From positions 2,322,540 through 2,386,539 of the forward strand of contig NZ_AP019654.1 in the NCBI RefSeq assembly GCF_009938205.1: 64,000 nt of DNA. Direction: 5' to 3'. Below are positions 37,177-46,869 of the stretch, in pieces. Below the pieces are notes generated by a model. That model was given only the letters and a program-made list of their open reading frames with translations. It ran no database searches and was not told where the DNA came from. The DNA is from Vibrio panuliri. Its GTDB lineage: Bacteria; Pseudomonadota; Gammaproteobacteria; Enterobacterales; Vibrionaceae. The position numbers and the translations under genes are program-made. Within the stretch, counting starts at the first letter, position 1; each line of letters opens with the position of its first letter.

Positions 37177-37422
37177 TTAACCCCCTGTAACCGGAGGAAA
37201 GAACGCCACTTCATCACCAGCACTAATTGGATGCGAAAGTGGTACGATAGATTGGTTCACCGCTGCCAAAAGACGACCAGGGTCAAGAGCCAAATCCCAC
37301 TTACCTTCTTGGGCGGCTAAATGAGCTCGCAACGCCTCAACGGAAGCAAACTCACCCTCAAGTTGCAGTTCATCTGTCTCGACGAGTTCTCGTGTTTGTG
37401 CGAAGAATAAAACCTTAATCAT
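37177..37422 (-). CDS. moaD: Molybdopterin synthase sulfur carrier subunit MoaD
   Basis: MoaD is a ubiquitin-fold sulfur carrier of 81 residues. It ends in the required Gly-Gly (PPVTGG), whose C-terminus is adenylated and then thiocarboxylated. The start, [13 protein letters not shown], is typical. It overlaps the moaC stop by 4 bp, and moaE begins 1 bp after its stop, so translation is coupled along the operon. Confidence 0.95.
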   Translation of the reverse strand: MIKVLFFAQTRELVETDELQLEGEFASVEALRAHLAAQEGKWDLALDPGRLLAAVNQSIVPLSHPISAGDEVAFFPPVTGG

Positions 37423-37898
37423 GCATCCACCTTAAAGTGTCCTGACTTACCGCCTAGCTTTTCAAGCAAACGAACCTGACTAATCACCATATCTTTTTGT
37501 ACCGCTTTACACATATCGTAAATCGTTAGAGCGGCAACAGATGCAGCCGTCAAGGCTTCCATTTCAACGCCTGTTTTACCAGCCAATTTGCAGACAGATT
37601 CGATACGTACGTAGTTTTCCGCCTCGTTCGCTTCTAACTGCACTTCCACTTTTGACAGCAATAGCGGGTGACAAAGTGGAATGAGATCCCACGTTTTCTT
37701 CGCAGCTTGAATACCGGCAATACGCGCTGTCGCGAACACATCACCTTTGTGATGTTGACCTGATGTGATCAATTGCAAGGTTTCTGGTGCCATATGAACA
37801 AAAGCTTCAGCGCGTGCTTCACGTACTGTTTCTGCTTTGCCCGATACATCGACCATGTTTGCTTCGCCCGAAGCGTTGATATGGGTAAACTGGCTCAT
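37419..37898 (-). CDS. moaC: Cyclic pyranopterin monophosphate synthase MoaC
   Basis: MoaC works with MoaA to convert GTP into cyclic pyranopterin monophosphate. The 159-residue protein has [21 protein letters not shown] at the start, [18 protein letters not shown] with the conserved His, [25 protein letters not shown] with the active-site MEALTA and Asp, and a C-terminal [11 protein letters not shown]. It matches E. coli MoaC in length (161) and lies between moaB and moaD. Confidence 0.97.
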   Translation of the reverse strand: MSQFTHINASGEANMVDVSGKAETVREARAEAFVHMAPETLQLITSGQHHKGDVFATARIAGIQAAKKTWDLIPLCHPLLLSKVEVQLEANEAENYVRIESVCKLAGKTGVEMEALTAASVAALTIYDMCKAVQKDMVISQVRLLEKLGGKSGHFKVDA

Positions 37899-37927
37899 TA
37901 GTGCTCCGCGTTAAATCAAAACAGCAA

Positions 37928-38440
37928 TTAAACTGATAGGTGTGGCATGAAGTTACATGGACGGTGACTTGCATCAAGCTGCTGCTTGATGATCTTCGTC
38001 CAACCAGTGCGACACGCACCTGTAGAGCCAGGCATTGCAAAGATCACCGTGTGGTTAGCAAAGCCAGCAATGGCGCGAGATTGAATAGTCGACGTGCCAA
38101 TCTCTTCGTATGAAACAAGACGGAACAACTCGCCAAAACCTTCTACTTCTTTATCGAATAGCGGTTTAAGTGCTTCAGGCGTACTATCACGTGAAGTAAA
38201 ACCTGTTCCACCTGTGATCATAATGGCTTGCACGTTTTCGTCTGCAATCCATTGAGATACGATCGCACGAATTTTGTACATATCATCAATAACGATTTGC
38301 TTATCAACAATGTTATGACCTGCATCTTGTGCATTTTCCGCCAGAAAACGACCTGATGTATCATTCTCTTCTGTACGTGTGTCAGAAACGGTTAGAACTG
38401 CAATATTTGCTGGTTGGAACTTGCTTTCTGCATGACCCAT
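37928..38440 (-). CDS. moaB: Molybdenum cofactor biosynthesis protein MoaB
   Basis: MoaB is related to MogA and binds molybdopterin, probably acting in adenylation. The 170-residue product contains IAVLTVSDTRTEENDTSGRFL and the nucleotide-binding IMITGGTGFTSRDSTPEALKPLF, followed by MPGSTGACRTGWTKIIKQQL. Length matches E. coli MoaB (170). It lies 72 bp downstream of moaA and 29 bp before moaC. Confidence 0.95.
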   Translation of the reverse strand: MGHAESKFQPANIAVLTVSDTRTEENDTSGRFLAENAQDAGHNIVDKQIVIDDMYKIRAIVSQWIADENVQAIMITGGTGFTSRDSTPEALKPLFDKEVEGFGELFRLVSYEEIGTSTIQSRAIAGFANHTVIFAMPGSTGACRTGWTKIIKQQLDASHRPCNFMPHLSV

Positions 38441-38512
38441 TTGCTCACCTACCTGTCGTGATTAGTTTTGTTCGCCGCTCTATGTCGACAATAAATTAGT
38501 TGGAAGTGCTGA

Positions 38513-39502
38513 CTAGCCGCCAATTGATGCTAAATGTGGCGTCATACCTGTATTGCCATCTTGTAAAAAGTGGCTCACAGATTTGGTTTGCAACTGTTCT
38601 TGAATACGTTGAATGAGCAAAGGCTCTTGCTCATCTTGCTGCAGCAAATCACGAAGTTCAACCCCGTGGTCGCCAAACAAGCACAGATGTAATTTACCCA
38701 AGGCCGACACTCGCAGTCGGTTACAGCTTTCACAAAATCCTTTCTCATACGGCATGATCAAGCCAATTTCACCTTGGTAATCAGGGTGAACAAAAACCTG
38801 TGCAGGGCCATCGTTTTTCTCACGAATCTTGAGTAGCCAGCCATTGGCGATCAGCTGATTGCGAATCTGTACACCGGATACATGATGATTTTGGAAAAGC
38901 TCATCCATCTCACCAGTCTGCATCAACTCAATGAAGCGCAGTTGTATTGGACGGTGCTTAATCCAATCAAGAAATAACGGCAATTGGTGTGAATTGAGGT
39001 CTTTCATCAACACCACGTTGACCTTGACCTGTGAGTAACCAACCTCGAAAGCTCTGTCGATACCCGCCATTACTTGATTGAACTTGTTCTCACCAGTGAT
39101 CTGGTGGAAAAGTCGCGGATCTAGGCTATCGACACTGACATTAATGTGAGTCAGGCCGGCCTGCTGCCATTCCTCGACTTGCTTTTCCATGCGATAACCG
39201 TTGGTCGTCGTTGCGACTTTGCGGATACCCTTAGTGCTGGCGACAGTTTCTATGATCTGCGTGAAATCTTTACGTAGACTTGGCTCACCACCTGTAATGC
39301 GGACTTTGCTTGTTCCGCAATCAGCAAACGCGCGAACAACACGCTGAATTTCAGGTAGTGATAAAAAAGACGAGTTTTTTTGCCCCGAAGGCTTGTAGCC
39401 ATCAGGTAAACAATATGTGCATTTAAAGTTACAGACATCTGTAACGGAGAGACGCAAGTAGTAAAACTTGCGATGAAATTTATCTTCTAATTGTTGCGCC
39501 AC
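38513..39502 (-). CDS. moaA: GTP 3',8-cyclase MoaA (radical SAM)
   Basis: MoaA starts molybdenum cofactor synthesis by rearranging GTP. It carries the radical SAM cluster motif CNFKCTYC, preceded by [13 protein letters not shown], then [14 protein letters not shown], the C-terminal second-cluster cysteines in [21 protein letters not shown], and ends in GG, as required for activity. I chose the GTG at 39502: AAAGG lies ahead, and the product is 329 residues, equal to E. coli. A TTG at 39517 would add five residues. A probable Moco riboswitch covers the leader. Confidence 0.95.
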   Translation of the reverse strand: MAQQLEDKFHRKFYYLRLSVTDVCNFKCTYCLPDGYKPSGQKNSSFLSLPEIQRVVRAFADCGTSKVRITGGEPSLRKDFTQIIETVASTKGIRKVATTTNGYRMEKQVEEWQQAGLTHINVSVDSLDPRLFHQITGENKFNQVMAGIDRAFEVGYSQVKVNVVLMKDLNSHQLPLFLDWIKHRPIQLRFIELMQTGEMDELFQNHHVSGVQIRNQLIANGWLLKIREKNDGPAQVFVHPDYQGEIGLIMPYEKGFCESCNRLRVSALGKLHLCLFGDHGVELRDLLQQDEQEPLLIQRIQEQLQTKSVSHFLQDGNTGMTPHLASIGG

Positions 39503-39504
39503 GG

Positions 39505-39620
39505 AACACCTTTCCAAACACGGGAGGCATAGTCATTTCCAAGTATGCCCTTGTGACATCATGTCACTGGCTCACAAAGCCTATTCTTCAATGAACTTAG
39601 CTTACTGAGCTCGGAGTTAT
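39505..39620 (-). ncRNA. Probable Moco riboswitch (molybdenum cofactor element) in the moaA leader
   Basis: The minus-strand leader contains, in order, CTCCGAGC, GGCTTTGTGAGCC (stem GGCT/AGCC), GCCAGTGAC with its partner GTCAC, GGGCAT...GGAAA...ATGCCTCCC, and GGAAAGG just before the start codon. This order and these conserved strings match my memory of the Moco RNA motif known upstream of E. coli moaA. CCTCCC could pair with the GGAAAGG ribosome site. No covariance search was possible. Confidence 0.6.
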
Positions 39621-39888
39621 GGCAACCATTACATCGGTGCAATTTATAAAATTGACAATATAACAGCAGCTACCGCATAAAATACTTAAATTCTGTGAGG
39701 GATTCCACCCTTAGAATGAAAAAAAGCTGGCTGATTACTCAATTAATCCACTCACACGTTCACAATTGCGCCGAATTACTCTGGCACGCGAATAAAGATC
39801 ACACCTCAACAACTATCTTTAAGTTGTGCGTTTAATGTGAATCCATTACCTTAAATTGTAGTTGGTTTAGTGGAAATTAGAAAAGCAC

Positions 39889-40776
39889 ATGACAATCTAC
39901 ACAACAAAAAGAATCGTCGCTATTGGTGGTGGACACGGATTAGGTCGCATGCTCGCGGCACTTAAAGATTTTGGCAGTAACGCCACAGGCATCGTCACGA
40001 CAACCGATAATGGTGGCTCTACAGGACGTATTCGTCATTGTCAGGGGGGCATTGCATGGGGAGATACTCGTAACTGTGTTAACCAGTTAATTACTGAGCC
40101 CTCCATCAGTTCGATGATGTTTGAGTATCGTTTCAAAGGCGCTGGCGAACTTGATGGCCATAACCTTGGCAACTTAATGCTGACCGCGCTGGACAACCTT
40201 TCTGTTCGTCCATTAGACGCAATCAACCTCATCCGCAACATGCTCAAGGTCGACGTCAACATCGTACCGATGTCAGAACACCCTTCCGATTTAAAAGCAC
40301 TCTCAAAGCAAGGCAAGTGGGTCACTGGTGAGAGCAGTGTGGATGAAATGGAAGCCGACTTGCAACGGTTAGATCTGGAACCAGAAGTGCCTGCGACCAA
40401 AGAAGGTGTGCAAGCCATTGAAGCTGCAGATTTGATTATTCTCGGCCCAGGTAGTTTCTTAACGAGCGTGATGCCACCACTGCTACTCCCTGAAGTTGCG
40501 CGCGCGATTGCCAATAATCAAGAAGCGAAACTGGTGTTTGTCGAAAACTTATCACCGGAATTTGGCCCCGCAGGCAGAATGTCACTGCAAGAAAAACTCG
40601 AATGGTGTGAACGTGCTTGTCAGGGAAGAAAGCTCGATGTGGTGTTAGGCGCAGATCCTCACCCTGAACTCAGTTCATGGAACTGCATGCAAGCGGATCT
40701 GGCATCACCAAATCGTGATTGGCGACATGACCGTCAGAAACTTCATGCCGCGATTATTGCGCTACTGCCTGAGTAA
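39889..40776 (+). CDS. ybhK: YvcK/YbhK family protein (gluconeogenesis factor, CofD-like fold)
   Basis: The 295-residue protein has the nucleotide-binding GGGHGLGR at residues 13-20, TTDNGGSTGRIRH, GDTRNCVNQL, GHNLGNLMLTAL and ILGPGSFLTSVMPPLLLPEV, typical of this family, which binds UDP-sugars in Bacillus and shares the fold of 2-phospho-L-lactate transferase. In E. coli ybhK is also divergent from moaA. It may affect cell envelope precursors; the role in Vibrio is not defined. Its 3' end overlaps that of luxU by 15 bp (convergent). Confidence 0.93.
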   Translation: MTIYTTKRIVAIGGGHGLGRMLAALKDFGSNATGIVTTTDNGGSTGRIRHCQGGIAWGDTRNCVNQLITEPSISSMMFEYRFKGAGELDGHNLGNLMLTALDNLSVRPLDAINLIRNMLKVDVNIVPMSEHPSDLKALSKQGKWVTGESSVDEMEADLQRLDLEPEVPATKEGVQAIEAADLIILGPGSFLTSVMPPLLLPEVARAIANNQEAKLVFVENLSPEFGPAGRMSLQEKLEWCERACQGRKLDVVLGADPHPELSSWNCMQADLASPNRDWRHDRQKLHAAIIALLPE

Positions 40777-41100
40777 CACTTCATATTGATGATGTGTCTG
40801 CTCAAGGAGGTCCATCATCTGTTGTTTACACTCTGGGCTGGTGAGTGCCAGCCCGGACTTTGCCGCCCCATCATAATCAATCGCCAAGTTACATAACGCT
40901 TCTGCACCAAAGCTTGCCGCACTGCTTTTAAGTGCATGGCTAATCTCTTTTAAATACACATCTTGATCGCCATTGGGCTGACTCAGTTTCTCAGCATATT
41001 GCTTTAACTCACTTAGAAATATATCCAACAATATTGGTAAGTTATCAGCGCCGATTTCTTGTTTTAAGCGTTCAACTTGGTGTTGGTTGATAATGTTCAT
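40762..41100 (-). CDS. luxU: Quorum-sensing phosphorelay protein LuxU
   Basis: LuxU is a histidine phosphotransfer protein that passes phosphate from the hybrid sensors (LuxN, LuxQ, CqsS and others) to LuxO. The 112-residue protein is all-helical and carries the phosphorylated histidine at residue 55 in ISHALKSSAASFGAE. It lies 9 bp downstream of luxO in one operon, the standard Vibrio arrangement. The sensor kinases are not in the window. Confidence 0.96.
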   Translation of the reverse strand: MNIINQHQVERLKQEIGADNLPILLDIFLSELKQYAEKLSQPNGDQDVYLKEISHALKSSAASFGAEALCNLAIDYDGAAKSGLALTSPECKQQMMDLLEQTHHQYEVLLRQ

Positions 41101-41109
41101 ACGACCCTA

Positions 41110-42495
41110 CTATAGTTGTTTCTCATTCCATGCTTGTAGCTTGCGGTAGATGGTCGACGGACTGACATCTAAGTATCCCGCAGCTTTAGGGATATTCCCC
41201 TCACAAGCTTTAATCGCTTGCTCTATTGCACGTTTCTCGGTTAACCATAATGGAAAAATTTCGTGAACCGACAGCACTTCTTTCTCCTGCTGCAAGGTAA
41301 TCACGTTGTCATACATCGGTTGATTCAATGGCGGTGGTAACATATCCAGACGAATCTCTTTGCCATTGTTCAGCACTACCACATTACGCAGCACGTTTTG
41401 CAACTGACGAACGTTACCCGGCCATTCGAAGCGAGAAAAGCAATCGACCACCTCAGGAGAGAGCCTAATAAAGTCTTTCCCCTCTTCTTTCGACATAAAG
41501 CCAAGCAAAGAGTATGCAATTTCAATGACATCTTCGCCCCGTTCACGTAATGGCGGCAAATGTAGAGGAATCACATACAAGCGATAGTATAAGTCTTCGC
41601 GAAAACGCCCTTGTTGTACTTCCTTCCACGGATCACGGTTGGTTGCACAAACAAAACGCACATCCACGCTTTTCATCTTCGATGAACCCACCTTCTGGAA
41701 GGTACCGGTTTGGATAAAACGCAATAACTTGGTTTGCAAATCCAAGTCCATTTCACACAACTCATCGAGAAACAGTGTGCCACCATCAGCAAGTTCTGCC
41801 GCACCTTGACGATCGGTTGCAGCGCCGGTAAATGCCCCTTTCACGTGCCCAAATAGCTCACTTTCAATTAAATCTTTCGGGATGGCGGCACAGTTAATGG
41901 CAATAAAAGGTTTGTCGCCCCGTTTACTCGCAGCATGTATCGCTTCAGCGCACACTTCTTTACCCGTACCACTCTCACCCGTGATAAAAATGCTCGCCTT
42001 ACTCGCCGCCGCGGAGTCGATCGTCCGATAAACCGCCTGCATGGTTTGACTACTGCCAATAAAACCTTGATAGCCCTGATTGACCCCTTCTTCTGTCTTG
42101 AGTTTGCTCGCCTTACGAATCGCATTGTTGACGGTGACACGCAGTCGGTCGGCCTCACAAGGCTTAATTAAGAAGTCCTGTGCCCCATGCCGCATCGCCT
42201 CTACGGCGGTATCGATAGACCCATGTGCAGTCATAAATATCACCGGGACATCGGGGTTTTGCTGCTTCACTTCGTGCAGAACATCCATACCCGTCATATC
42301 AGGCAGACGTAAATCCAACAAGATAAGATCAGGAGTACGGAAAGCAAGACTGTCTATCGCGTCACGGCCCGTACCAACAATATTGATATCAATGCCAAGA
42401 GGCGTGAGATAAGAACGGTAAAGAGCGGCAACCGATGCCGTATCCTCCACCATCAAGAGGTATCTATTTTTTTGTGTAGGGGTATTTTGTTGCAT
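41110..42495 (-). CDS. luxO: Quorum-sensing sigma-54-dependent response regulator LuxO
   Basis: At low cell density phosphorylated LuxO and sigma-54 switch on the qrr small RNAs. The 461 residues comprise a receiver domain with the phospho-acceptor Asp61 ([10 protein letters not shown]), an AAA+ domain with Walker A GESGTGKE (174-181), the sigma-54 contact loop GAFTGA (221-226) and a C-terminal Fis-type helix-turn-helix ([19 protein letters not shown]). Sequence and length match V. harveyi/V. cholerae LuxO. It is divergent from qrr1 and shares the regulatory region. Confidence 0.97.
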   Translation of the reverse strand: MQQNTPTQKNRYLLMVEDTASVAALYRSYLTPLGIDINIVGTGRDAIDSLAFRTPDLILLDLRLPDMTGMDVLHEVKQQNPDVPVIFMTAHGSIDTAVEAMRHGAQDFLIKPCEADRLRVTVNNAIRKASKLKTEEGVNQGYQGFIGSSQTMQAVYRTIDSAAASKASIFITGESGTGKEVCAEAIHAASKRGDKPFIAINCAAIPKDLIESELFGHVKGAFTGAATDRQGAAELADGGTLFLDELCEMDLDLQTKLLRFIQTGTFQKVGSSKMKSVDVRFVCATNRDPWKEVQQGRFREDLYYRLYVIPLHLPPLRERGEDVIEIAYSLLGFMSKEEGKDFIRLSPEVVDCFSRFEWPGNVRQLQNVLRNVVVLNNGKEIRLDMLPPPLNQPMYDNVITLQQEKEVLSVHEIFPLWLTEKRAIEQAIKACEGNIPKAAGYLDVSPSTIYRKLQAWNEKQL

Positions 42496-42516
42496 AGCCT
42501 AGCCAAGGTTTTTTAA

Positions 42517-42560
42517 TTGCATTTTGTATCAATAATTGCATTGCGCATTGCATTTTGCAA
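42517..42560 (+). promoter_or_regulatory. LuxO-binding sites upstream of qrr1
   Basis: TTGCATTTTGCAA at 42548-42560 is a perfect LuxO box (TTGCA-N3-TGCAA), centred about 93 bp before the predicted qrr1 start. Two weaker copies precede it: TTGCATTTTGTAT (about 42517) and TTGCATTGCGCAT (42536). Confidence 0.8.
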
Positions 42561-42620
42561 ATCATGACCGATAAAAGTGGTGAATATGCTAAAAAACCCC
42601 AGTTTTATAGGGAGTAAAAT

Positions 42621-42636
42621 TGGCATGAATAGTGCT
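42621..42636 (+). promoter_or_regulatory. Sigma-54 promoter of qrr1
   Basis: TGGCATGAATAGTGCT has the invariant GG (42622-42623) and GC (42634-42635) exactly 10 bp apart, as -24/-12 elements need. The predicted start near 42647 is the first base of the RNA. Confidence 0.85.
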
Positions 42637-42646
42637 GTTATATAAA

Positions 42647-42742
42647 TGACCCTAATGGGTCACCTAGCCAACTGACGTTGTTAGTGAACTTAGTATTCAC
42701 AAATGACAGCCAATAGAAGCGATTTCTATTGGCTATTTTTTT
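42647..42742 (+). ncRNA. qrr1: Quorum regulatory small RNA Qrr1
   Basis: The RNA begins with a 5' hairpin TGACCC/GGGTCA, continues with the nearly invariant Qrr core ACCTAGCCAACTGACGTTGT followed by TAGTGAA, and ends in the terminator stem AGCCAATAGAA/TTCTATTGGCT plus seven T. Length is about 96 nt, normal for Qrr RNAs. Qrr RNAs act with Hfq to repress luxR/hapR, activate aphA and feed back on luxO. Position next to luxO identifies Qrr1; other copies would lie elsewhere. Confidence 0.95.
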
Positions 42743-42766
42743 GTCTGCGGTTTACCACAAGCTTGC

Positions 42767-44797
42767 TCAGCTGTTACTGATAAACTGAGCGCGTAATTGC
42801 TCAATTTCATCACGTTTTGCGGCTGCCAGTTCAAACTCAAGATCTTGTGCATGTTGATACATCTGTGCTTCCAACTTACTGATCTCTTTTTCAAGCTGTT
42901 GCGGTGTCAGCACATTGTAGCTCTGTGAAGACTCTGCCACTTTCGACAACGGCACCGTTTTATTGCTGCGTTGCTTACGGCCTTTGCTAATATCCCCCAG
43001 CTCCATAATATCTTTGATATTGCGTTTAAGCGCTTGTGGCTCAATACCTTGTTCTAGGTTGTATGCATGCTGCTTCTCTCGACGGCGATTGGTTTCATCC
43101 ATTGCTCGCTTCATCGAACCTGTAATGCGATCAGCATACAAGATGGCTTTGCCTTCAACATTTCGCGCCGCACGACCAATTGTCTGTATCAACGAGCGCT
43201 CTGATCGCAAGAAGCCTTCTTTATCCGCATCAAGTATCGCCACTAAAGAGACCTCTGGCATATCGAGACCTTCTCGCAGTAAGTTAATGCCCACTAACAC
43301 ATCAAACTCACCTAAGCGCAAGTCGCGGATAATCTCAACCCGCTCAACCGTATCAATATCTGAGTGCAGGTAACGAACTCGTACATCGTGTTCAGTGAGG
43401 TACTCCGTCAGGTCCTCTGCCATTCGTTTGGTGAGAGTGGTCACTAACACACGCTCATCTTTTGCCGCACGAATTCGAATTTCAGACAACAAATCATCGA
43501 CCTGTGTTGCCACTGGGCGAACTTCCAATTCAGGGTCTAAAAGTCCCGTAGGGCGTACGACCTGATCAGCAACTTCGCCATCTGATTTTTCTAACTCATA
43601 GTTGCCTGGTGTAGCAGAAACAAATATCGTTTGAGGTGCTAACGCCTCAAACTCATCAAATTTCAGCGGTCGGTTATCCAGTGCCGACGGTAAACGGAAT
43701 CCATATTCTACCAAAGTCTCTTTGCGCGAACGGTCGCCTTTAAACATTGCGCCAATTTGCGGCACTGTCACATGCGACTCATCAATGATGAGCAGACCAT
43801 CTGCCGGCAAGTAGTCAAACAAGGTTGGTGGCGGCTCACCCTCACTGCGTCCGCTGAGATAACGGGAATAGTTTTCTATACCCGAGCAAAACCCCAGTTC
43901 ATTCATCATCTCAATATCAAACTGAGTACGCTGACTGATTCGCTGCTCTTCGAGCAACTTATTGTTGTCCAACAAATACTTCTTGCGTTGTTCTAACTCT
44001 ACTTTGATGTTTTCAACGGCTTCGAGGATCTTGTCTCTTGGGGTAACGTAGTGCGTTTTGGGATAAATCGTGTAACGAGGTAGATCGCGCTGCTTAACGA
44101 CACCTGTCAGTGGATCAAACACACTGATACAGTCAATTTCGTCATCGAACATTTCGATACGCACCGCATCTTGGTCGGATTCTGCTGGGAAAATATCAAT
44201 CACTTCGCCGCGTACTCGAAATTGTCCGCGCTCAAACGCGACATCGTTACGGCTATATTGCAGTTCAGCTAGGCGACGCAAGATATCGCGCTGATCCATC
44301 ACATCTCCACGACGAACATGCAACATCATTTTTAGATATGATTGGGGATCACCCAAGCCATATATCGCAGACACGGACGCGATAATAATCGCATCTTTGC
44401 GCTCAAGTAGCGCTTTGGTCGCGGACAGACGCATCTGTTCAATATGCGCATTGACCGAGGCATCTTTCTCAATAAACGTGTCTGTGGTTGGTACGTAGGC
44501 TTCTGGCTGGTAGTAGTCATAGTAAGAAACAAAGAACTCCACCGCATTATTAGGGAAAAATGCCTTCATCTCTCCATACAACTGCGCGGCAAGCGTTTTG
44601 TTTGGTGCTAACAAAATTGCAGGGCGTTGAGCAGTGGCAATGACGTTAGCTAAGGTGAAGGTTTTGCCTGAGCCTGTCACCCCCAGTAGGGTCTGATGCG
44701 CCAACCCCGCATCGAGTCCTTCCAATAGCTGATTGATTGCCGTTGGCTGATCTCCAGAAGGCTTATACTCAGAGACTAGGTCATACTGTTTGCTCAT
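42767..44797 (-). CDS. uvrB: Excinuclease ABC subunit B
   Basis: UvrB is the damage-verifying helicase-like subunit of nucleotide excision repair. The 676-residue protein contains Walker A GVTGSGKT at residues 39-46, the beta-hairpin region [42 protein letters not shown], the helicase motif [11 protein letters not shown], and a C-terminal UVR coiled-coil ([20 protein letters not shown] onward) that binds UvrC. E. coli UvrB is 673. GAGGAAGCC precedes the ATG. A LexA box lies 40 bp upstream. Confidence 0.97.
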   Translation of the reverse strand: MSKQYDLVSEYKPSGDQPTAINQLLEGLDAGLAHQTLLGVTGSGKTFTLANVIATAQRPAILLAPNKTLAAQLYGEMKAFFPNNAVEFFVSYYDYYQPEAYVPTTDTFIEKDASVNAHIEQMRLSATKALLERKDAIIIASVSAIYGLGDPQSYLKMMLHVRRGDVMDQRDILRRLAELQYSRNDVAFERGQFRVRGEVIDIFPAESDQDAVRIEMFDDEIDCISVFDPLTGVVKQRDLPRYTIYPKTHYVTPRDKILEAVENIKVELEQRKKYLLDNNKLLEEQRISQRTQFDIEMMNELGFCSGIENYSRYLSGRSEGEPPPTLFDYLPADGLLIIDESHVTVPQIGAMFKGDRSRKETLVEYGFRLPSALDNRPLKFDEFEALAPQTIFVSATPGNYELEKSDGEVADQVVRPTGLLDPELEVRPVATQVDDLLSEIRIRAAKDERVLVTTLTKRMAEDLTEYLTEHDVRVRYLHSDIDTVERVEIIRDLRLGEFDVLVGINLLREGLDMPEVSLVAILDADKEGFLRSERSLIQTIGRAARNVEGKAILYADRITGSMKRAMDETNRRREKQHAYNLEQGIEPQALKRNIKDIMELGDISKGRKQRSNKTVPLSKVAESSQSYNVLTPQQLEKEISKLEAQMYQHAQDLEFELAAAKRDEIEQLRAQFISNS

Positions 44798-44836
44798 GGC
44801 TTCCTCAATTCTTGTTTAATACTGACTGTATTTTGT

Positions 44837-44852
44837 CTGTATAAATATACAG
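44837..44852 (-). promoter_or_regulatory. LexA (SOS) box of uvrB
   Basis: CTGTATAAATATACAG fits the LexA consensus CTGT-N8-ACAG with an AT-alternating core. It lies 40 bp upstream of the uvrB start, in line with SOS control of uvrB. Confidence 0.88.
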
Positions 44853-45295
44853 ACTCAAGCGCTAATTGATACTCGCGTTTTAGTTTTATCGATTGTTTTT
44901 GATTTGGAGCTAGATCCCTGCACTAGAAGCTGATAATATGCTCGACCCTACTCAGGCTCCCAACGCAAAATCCTCCGATTTAACATTCACAGCTTATACA
45001 CAAAACTTCTGAAATTTGTTCAAATCACAAAACGATCTTTTTCTTGTTCTGCGTCTAATTTTTGATCAAAAAAAGCGTTAAACACCTGTAATACCTCAAT
45101 TCAAAACACGATCCAATCACATCAATTTGACGATCGAATCCGTTTAAATTTTGGTCGAAAATAGTTATCAAAAGACAATTAACATACTTATCCACAATTT
45201 TAGTGGATAAGTAATGGTAGCCCAATAACGGCAAGGCTTAAGAAAAAGTAAAGCATTTTCTTCGTGATTTTTTTGACTTTTATTCCCGGTTTCTA
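44853..45295. other. AT-rich gap between uvrB and tRNA-Asn with DnaA-box-like sequences
   Basis: No gene is seen in these ~440 bp. The stretch holds several GATC/CGATC sites and, at 45186-45212, an inverted repeat of ACTTATCCAC around a 7-base loop that contains the DnaA-box sequence TTATCCACA. A second similar string (CTTATACACA) occurs near 44992. The role is unknown. Confidence 0.4.
45186..45212. repeat. Inverted repeat carrying a DnaA-box sequence
   Basis: ACTTATCCAC (45186-45195) and its exact reverse complement GTGGATAAGT (45203-45212) flank AATTTTA. TTATCCACA is a perfect consensus DnaA box. There is no T-tract typical of a terminator. Confidence 0.55.
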
Positions 45296-45324
45296 TTGAC
45301 ACATATAAAGTGGGTAGATAAGAT
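45296..45324 (+). promoter_or_regulatory. Strong sigma-70 promoter of tRNA-Asn
   Basis: TTGACA at 45296-45301, a 17-bp spacer and TAAGAT at 45319-45324, followed by a GC-rich discriminator (CGCTCCGC) as in stringently controlled stable-RNA promoters. The tRNA begins 20 bp after the -10 box. Confidence 0.8.
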
Positions 45325-45343
45325 TCGCTCCGCTTAATGCAAT

Positions 45344-45419
45344 TCCTCCTTAGCTCAGTTGGTAGAGCGACGGACTGTTAATCCGCAGGTCGCTGGTTCG
45401 AGCCCAGCAGGAGGAGCCA
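45344..45419 (+). tRNA. tRNA-Asn (GUU)
   Basis: 76 nt, starting TCCTCCTTAGCTCAGTTGG and ending AGGAGGAGCCA with an encoded CCA. The acceptor stem TCCTCCT pairs with AGGAGGA. The anticodon loop CTGTTAA gives GTT. The T-arm contains GGTTCGAGCC. Confidence 0.96.
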
Positions 45420-45428
45420 AATTCCAAG

Positions 45429-45459
45429 AAAAAGCCGTGTCTTATGACGCGGCTTTTTC
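45429..45459 (+). terminator. Terminator after tRNA-Asn
   Basis: Stem AAAAGCCGTGTC/GACGCGGCTTTT (one T-G pair) with TTAT loop, then TCTTTTTC. Confidence 0.8.
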
Positions 45460-45488
45460 TTTTTCTGCGTGTCTAAACCGCTCAAATA

Positions 45489-45514
45489 GAAAAGACGCCC
45501 GCAGGCGTCTTTAG
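45489..45514 (-). terminator. Terminator after the Dcu transporter gene
   Basis: Stem AAAGACGCC/GGCGTCTTT with CGCA loop; on the minus strand TCTATTTG follows. It lies about 40 bp past the dcu stop and may also back up the tRNA terminator. Confidence 0.65.
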
Positions 45515-45555
45515 TATATCGACATGCAGCCTTAGCTGCCTGAATACGACCAGAA

Positions 45556-46869
45556 TTACAACACAATATTTGCGAATATAAAGCCATAGATAATGCTGAA
45601 GACTAAGCTCAGCAAACCTGGAATCATAAAGCTATGGTTGAAAATATACTTACCAATTTTGGTCGTGCCTGTACGGTCAAAGTCAATCGAAGCAATGATT
45701 GGGCCGTAGTTCGGAATAAAGAAGTAGCCGTTTACCGCAACAAATGTGGCAATAATCACTTCTGGTGGCAAACCGAGCATAATACCGACAGGAACTAATA
45801 CTGCAGTTGTGGCACCTTGGCTGTTCACCATCACAGATAAACCAAACAGAGCAAAAGCAAATGTCCATGGTGCAACCTCTACCATGCCTGACACTGCCTC
45901 TTTAACCATGACATCATGACCGCCGATAAAGGTGTCACCCAGCCATGCGATACCAAAAATCGCGACAATTGCACGCATACCCGCATGGAAAACCGATCCC
46001 TGAGTAATTTCATTGCCATCCGGCTTACAGATCAAAATGATCAGTGCGCCCATTGCCAGCATGATTATCTCAATTGTGTGTGCCATTCCCATTGGCGAAC
46101 CATCAAAGTTCGGGCGTAAAATCGGGAATGCCCCCATGATAACCACCGTCAGCGCACCAAATAAGAAAAGACCGACTGCCTTTTTCGCTTCAGGACGAAT
46201 CTCCACTTCTTCGATTTGCACTTCCTGCTCCATCTCTTGACGGAACTTAGGATCTTGCATTCTACGCTGATATTCTGGGTCATCTTTTAGTTCTTTACCC
46301 AACTTGTTAACAAACAAACAAGCCGACGCAAGTCCCAAGAAAGTGCCCGGAATAGTCACCATTAACACATCAGCAAGCGTAATGCCTTGCGGTTCCAAAA
46401 AGGCGACTAACGCCACGACGGCTGCCGCGATTGGGCTTGCTACAATAGCAAACTGCGAAGCAATAACTGCCATCCCCAATGGACGCTCAGGACGAATGCC
46501 ACTGCGGCGGCTCACTTCAGCAATCACAGGTAACACTGAGTACGCCACGTGCCCAGTACCCGCGAGGAAAGTAAATGACCAAGTAACTAACGGCGCAATA
46601 AAAGTGATTTGACGAGGGTTCTTGCGCAGAATGTTAGATGCCACTTTGATTAAGTAATCCAGACCACCGGCGGCTTGCATCGCTGCTGCGGCTGCAACCA
46701 CGGCCATGATCATAAGCATTACATCAATAGGTGGGCTGGTTGGTTTGAGCCCGAAACCAAAACTGAGAACGGCCAAGCCGATCCCCCCCATCACACCAAG
46801 ACCAATCCCACCGATCCTAGCCCCAATTAAAATACATCCAAGAACGACTAAAAATTCTATTAAAAACAC
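45556..46869 (-). CDS. Anaerobic C4-dicarboxylate transporter, DcuA/DcuB family
   Basis: The 437-residue membrane protein has 10-12 hydrophobic segments. Family segments include [70 protein letters not shown] and [20 protein letters not shown]. Dcu proteins exchange fumarate, aspartate or malate for succinate during anaerobic growth. I chose the GTG at 46869, since AAGGAG lies six bases ahead; an ATG at 46905 would add 12 hydrophilic residues. Whether it is DcuA or DcuB cannot be settled. The region upstream is shared with rsxA. Confidence 0.9.
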   Translation of the reverse strand: MFLIEFLVVLGCILIGARIGGIGLGVMGGIGLAVLSFGFGLKPTSPPIDVMLMIMAVVAAAAAMQAAGGLDYLIKVASNILRKNPRQITFIAPLVTWSFTFLAGTGHVAYSVLPVIAEVSRRSGIRPERPLGMAVIASQFAIVASPIAAAVVALVAFLEPQGITLADVLMVTIPGTFLGLASACLFVNKLGKELKDDPEYQRRMQDPKFRQEMEQEVQIEEVEIRPEAKKAVGLFLFGALTVVIMGAFPILRPNFDGSPMGMAHTIEIIMLAMGALIILICKPDGNEITQGSVFHAGMRAIVAIFGIAWLGDTFIGGHDVMVKEAVSGMVEVAPWTFAFALFGLSVMVNSQGATTAVLVPVGIMLGLPPEVIIATFVAVNGYFFIPNYGPIIASIDFDRTGTTKIGKYIFNHSFMIPGLLSLVFSIIYGFIFANIVL

